Source of the DNA: Smithella sp. UBA2180
Lineage (GTDB): Bacteria > Desulfobacterota > Syntrophia > Syntrophales > Smithellaceae
Direction: 5' to 3'
Assembly: GCA_002327415.1 (NCBI GenBank)
Contig: DCVU01000039.1
Span: 1 to 8,840 of the forward strand
DNA: 8,840 nt
Numbering within the stretch: the stretch's first letter is position 1; each line of letters opens with the position of its first letter. The notes beneath the pieces are model-generated. The model searched no databases, was not told the DNA's origin, and saw nothing but the letters and a program-made list of their open reading frames with translations. Positions 6,770 to 8,840 of the stretch are shown here, piece by piece. Both the position numbers and the translations under genes were made by a program.

Positions 6770-7324
6770 ATGTGTTTTGCCGAAGAAACTATTATCGACA
6801 GTTCGATGAGCTTTTCTGAAGCGATAGAGGGAACAAATGCGCTAACGGAAATTATCGATACTTTATCGATGATAGATGTCTGTTATTATTCTTTTGACGG
6901 CAGAAAACATCAGGGGCAGATTATCGTAAACTGCGAACTGGAAGATGATGTTTATGAATTATTCAACTTAATTGAAAAAATATTTTTTCCCGTGGAAAAA
7001 GTTGTTCCCATAGTCGTTTATCAGTGGAATGATCATAGCTCCATGGCCGATAATAATACTTCTTCTTTTAATTTCCGGGTAATTGAAGGAACTACAAAAT
7101 TATCCATGCATTCGCTGGGTAAAGCCGTGGATATCAATCCTGTACAAAATCCGGTTATCTATCCCAACGGCGTAATTGTTCCGGAAGGAGCGAAGTACCT
7201 TCCTGAAGAAAGAGGAACATTTACGGCTGATCACGCCGTAGTTCAGGAATTCCTCCGGCGCGGCTGGCACTGGGGCGGCAATTTTGATCAGCCCAAAGAT
7301 TATCATCATTTCGAGAAACCATGA
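6770..7324 (+). CDS. M15-family D-Ala-D-Ala/L,D-carboxypeptidase-like metallopeptidase (Peptidase_M15_4 type)
   Basis: A 184-aa zinc peptidase of the VanY/endolysin-like M15 group, which cuts peptidoglycan stem peptides. SMHSLGKAVD (112-121) is the SxHxxGxAxD signature with zinc ligands His114 and Asp121. GWHWGGNF (165-172) and DYHHFE (177-182) supply the catalytic acid position and the last zinc ligand, His180. Upstream, YSFDGRKHQGQIIVN (40-54) and NNTSSFNFR (95-103) are also typical of the group. All catalytic positions are present. An in-frame TAA immediately before ATG fixes the start, and the N-terminus MCFAEETIIDSS has no signal peptide, odd for a periplasmic enzyme. It follows the glycosyltransferase gene by 14 nt and probably shares its transcript; it converges with the DUF1460 gene. 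Phage-endolysin-like origin is possible, but no phage genes are nearby. Confidence 0.9.
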   Translation: MCFAEETIIDSSMSFSEAIEGTNALTEIIDTLSMIDVCYYSFDGRKHQGQIIVNCELEDDVYELFNLIEKIFFPVEKVVPIVVYQWNDHSSMADNNTSSFNFRVIEGTTKLSMHSLGKAVDINPVQNPVIYPNGVIVPEGAKYLPEERGTFTADHAVVQEFLRRGWHWGGNFDQPKDYHHFEKP

Positions 7325-7533
7325 TGCCGATTCCAAAATAAAGCGCTATCTGCGTTAGCGTCGTTGTCGGCTTCCTCAACGTATAACCTGAATACCCTAA
7401 AGGGCACCATGGGGTCACGCGTGTAAAATACGCCTCGTCGTCTCCACGTAAGACCAGCCGGCGGAAATTCCTCTTTGTCCCGCGGTATACTTCTGAAAAT
7501 AAATTATTATATCTTACGCATGGTTCGGATTAA
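7325..7533. other. Non-coding gap between convergent genes, with small hairpins
   Basis: No gene is supported here. CGCTA (7344-7348) pairs with TAGCG (7356-7360), and TACCCTAAAGGGCAC (7393-7407) contains a CCCT/AGGG mini-palindrome that recurs, one base shorter, at 8728-8741. The even, GC-richer composition of 7340-7480 differs from both neighbouring genes and suggests an inserted repeat. No hairpin with a T-tract was found, so termination between the converging genes is unexplained. Confidence 0.5.
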
Positions 7534-8295
7534 CTATAATGGGCGGGCGACGATTATGCCGGTGAAATTTTTATTTGATTTCAGATAAGCCGTCAGTGTT
7601 TTTTCTGAGATGGCCACGCCGCCTTCTTTGCTGGATGCGTGCAGAAGACGTAAACTTTTCCCATGCCATAACGCAAATCCAACGTGCGCTACGTCTAGCC
7701 CGTTCTGATTCGTGGTAAAAGCTATGATGTCACCGTTTTTGATTTTTCCATTTTGAGCACTTACCTTGTTTTTCTCAATTAAATAGAAAGTCTTTTTGGA
7801 AAGTTTTTTTTCTATTACTTCCATTTTGGCAAATTGTGCTTTATTTTGTAAAGTGGGATAGAATTCGCGATGGTTAGTCATGAAATTAATGTTTTTGCGC
7901 TGAGATTTGCCGCTAAGATTCCTTGATACATCAGTCAGAAGCCCTTTCTTTTCATTGTCGCGCAGCCAGTCGGTAAAATAGTGAAGGCGAGAGGAATATC
8001 CATCAATCTTTCCGTAACGGTAACGGATTGATTTTAAATTTTTCCGGAATTCATGACGCGAAAACTTTGCGGCATCGGCGCATCGGGCAAGTGCTAGAAC
8101 AGTCTCCACAAAAGTATTGCAGTCAAAGGCTGATACATTGACAATTAGTTTTTCTTTTCCGGGACATTCGAGCGTTCCCGTTTTATAGGGGATATTAATA
8201 AACAGACAGCCGATTTCCACTATCAATTCGCCGTAAGATGTGTCATTTTGGGCTAAGCCTGATGAAACATTTTTTTTGTATATTTTTGATTTCAT
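7534..8295 (-). CDS. DUF1460 / N-acetylmuramoyl-L-alanine amidase-like cysteine hydrolase
   Basis: A 253-aa protein of the DUF1460 family (amidase-like, related to NlpC/P60 cysteine peptidases) thought to act on peptidoglycan. Motifs in order are VSAFDCNTFVET (54-65) with candidate nucleophile Cys59, RYGKIDGYSSRLHYFTDW (93-110), INFMTNH (136-142), GDIIAFTTNQNGLDVAHVG (188-206) with candidate catalytic His204, LLHASS (217-222), and the ending FTGIIVARP. These fit the whole family length. The start at 8295 has GGAAGAG 8 nt upstream; an in-frame TAG lies further upstream, with no other ATG between. There is no signal peptide, whereas family members I know of usually have one. It is read against the rest of the window and converges with the M15 gene. 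A dyad lies 63 nt before its start. Exact bond cleaved is unknown. Confidence 0.88.
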   Translation of the reverse strand: MKSKIYKKNVSSGLAQNDTSYGELIVEIGCLFINIPYKTGTLECPGKEKLIVNVSAFDCNTFVETVLALARCADAAKFSRHEFRKNLKSIRYRYGKIDGYSSRLHYFTDWLRDNEKKGLLTDVSRNLSGKSQRKNINFMTNHREFYPTLQNKAQFAKMEVIEKKLSKKTFYLIEKNKVSAQNGKIKNGDIIAFTTNQNGLDVAHVGFALWHGKSLRLLHASSKEGGVAISEKTLTAYLKSNKNFTGIIVARPL

Positions 8296-8357
8296 GCAAC
8301 AAACTCTTCCTTTACGAAATTTCTAAATGATTATTCGTAACAAAGCAAATACAAAAA

Positions 8358-8384
8358 TTGAATGTTCCGGGAAATAACATTCAA
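8358..8384. promoter_or_regulatory. Perfect 9-bp dyad upstream of the DUF1460 gene
   Basis: TTGAATGTT (8358-8366) and AACATTCAA (8376-8384) are exact inverted arms around the 9-nt spacer CCGGGAAAT. The centre lies about 75 nt before the minus-strand start at 8295. Read on the minus strand the hairpin is followed by TTTTT, so it could be a weak terminator or attenuator; equally it could be the operator of a dimeric regulator. Confidence 0.55.
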
Positions 8385-8427
8385 AAAATAAATAAATTTC
8401 AGATGTGATGGAATTTAGGATTGCAAG

Positions 8428-8459
8428 AAAAAAGAACGCGGCCAGCTAAGAAGCCGGCC
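8428..8459 (-). terminator. Candidate rho-independent terminator, minus strand
   Basis: GGCC (8440-8443) and GCT (8445-8447) pair with AGC (8452-8454) and GGCC (8456-8459) around an AAGA loop, with one A/C mismatch. On the minus strand the stem is followed, after six bases, by TTTTTT (complement of 8428-8433). It would stop minus-strand transcription coming from the right, upstream of the DUF1460 gene. The spacer before the T-run is longer than ideal. Confidence 0.5.
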
Positions 8460-8490
8460 ACTTGATATGGATTATATATTGAAGAGTCAA

Positions 8491-8596
8491 ATCCCCATGC
8501 GCTTCGCTTCGGGGATATCCCTCTGTGCTCTGCACAAGGGATAGTTCCATTTGCGCTTCAAATTTCTTTACACTCATTTTTAGCGAATGTCACTAG
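8491..8596 (-). repeat. Dispersed hairpin repeat, copy 2 (two hairpin modules)
   Basis: The reverse complement begins CTAGTGACATTCGCTAA and contains GAAGCG, GAACTATCCC and the 18-mer TATCCCCGAAGCGAAGCG shared with copy 1 (complement of 8500-8517). It has two adjoining stem-loops: 8516-8543 (TATCCCT arms, with inner TGTGC/GCACA) and 8491-8516 (ATCCCC/GGGGAT arms). Copy 1 has only one such module. There is no flanking gene on the right within the window. Confidence 0.8.
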
Positions 8597-8840
8597 TTAC
8601 CAATCATGATCTATCGATATTGGATAATTCGACTTACAAATTCCACTACGCCTATAGTGACCGTTAGGTTATATGCTTGTAAAATTTGAGTCTCATTATG
8701 ACTTGCGCTTTAATGAGGCTTGATTTTTACCCTAAGGGCACTGCGCCGGCACGTAGTGATCGGGAAATCTTAGAGCGAATTATCCTGCCACCTTCATGCG
8801 GCAGGGACAAACATCGTTCCTACTTGTCAGGACTCGTTCT
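8597..8840. other. Right-hand stretch without a recognisable gene
   Basis: No convincing gene or RNA gene was found on either strand. Small stem-loops are CACTA/TAGTG (8644-8648 with 8655-8659), CCTGCC/GGCAGG (8784-8789 with 8800-8805), and an imperfect TCCT/AGGA hairpin near 8817-8834. TACCCTAAGGGCAC at 8728-8741 nearly repeats 7393-7407. The stretch may be further repeat material or an untranslated RNA cut by the window edge. Confidence 0.45.

Noticed and set aside
8597..8840. Possible tRNA or structured RNA at the right end
   Set aside because: Hairpins are short and do not assemble into a cloverleaf or a riboswitch that I recognise.

Overview
The window looks like a chromosomal segment of a Gram-negative bacterium. 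The order leuS then an LptE-like lipoprotein gene, and an outer-membrane LPS-assembly lipoprotein itself, point to a diderm with LPS. Protein flavour and the hairpin-rich intergenic repeats suggest a Desulfobacterota/Syntrophales-like organism, but that placement is an impression from the sequence and was not tested. No tRNA, rRNA, CRISPR array, transposase or phage gene was recognised.

Layout, left to right. 1-68: a short pyrimidine-rich tandem repeat. 69-821 (+): an unnamed 250-aa protein, visibly AT-richer than its neighbour, that looks like a PD-(D/E)XK-type nuclease fold joined to a PUA/EVE-like domain. 822-993: intergenic, with a weak terminator-like hairpin and a 15-nt palindrome. 994-3570 (+): leuS, complete leucyl-tRNA synthetase. 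3571-3741: a palindromic intergenic repeat. 3742-4263 (+): lptE-like lipoprotein. 4260-4340: copy 1 of a hairpin repeat whose partner lies at 8491-8596 in opposite orientation. 4341-6755 (+): one large family-2 glycosyltransferase gene with a C-terminal DUF4922 (GalT/HIT-like) domain, broken by three net frameshifts into four reading-frame segments. 6770-7324 (+): an M15-type D,D/L,D-carboxypeptidase-like protein, 14 nt after the glycosyltransferase gene and probably cotranscribed with it. 7325-7533: a non-coding gap between convergent genes. 7534-8295 (-): a DUF1460 amidase-like cysteine hydrolase. 8296-8840: no gene seen; it holds a perfect 9-bp dyad, a terminator-like hairpin for the minus strand, repeat copy 2 and smaller hairpins.

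The working theme after leuS is the cell envelope: LPS transport (LptE), sugar transfer (GT2-DUF4922) and two murein-type hydrolases (M15, DUF1460). In many proteobacteria holA follows leuS-lptE; here that place is taken by the hairpin repeat and the broken glycosyltransferase gene. The most interesting items are the decaying or mis-assembled glycosyltransferase/DUF4922 fusion, the modular hairpin repeat present twice, the candidate nuclease-PUA fusion, and two peptidoglycan-type hydrolases that lack any visible export signal.
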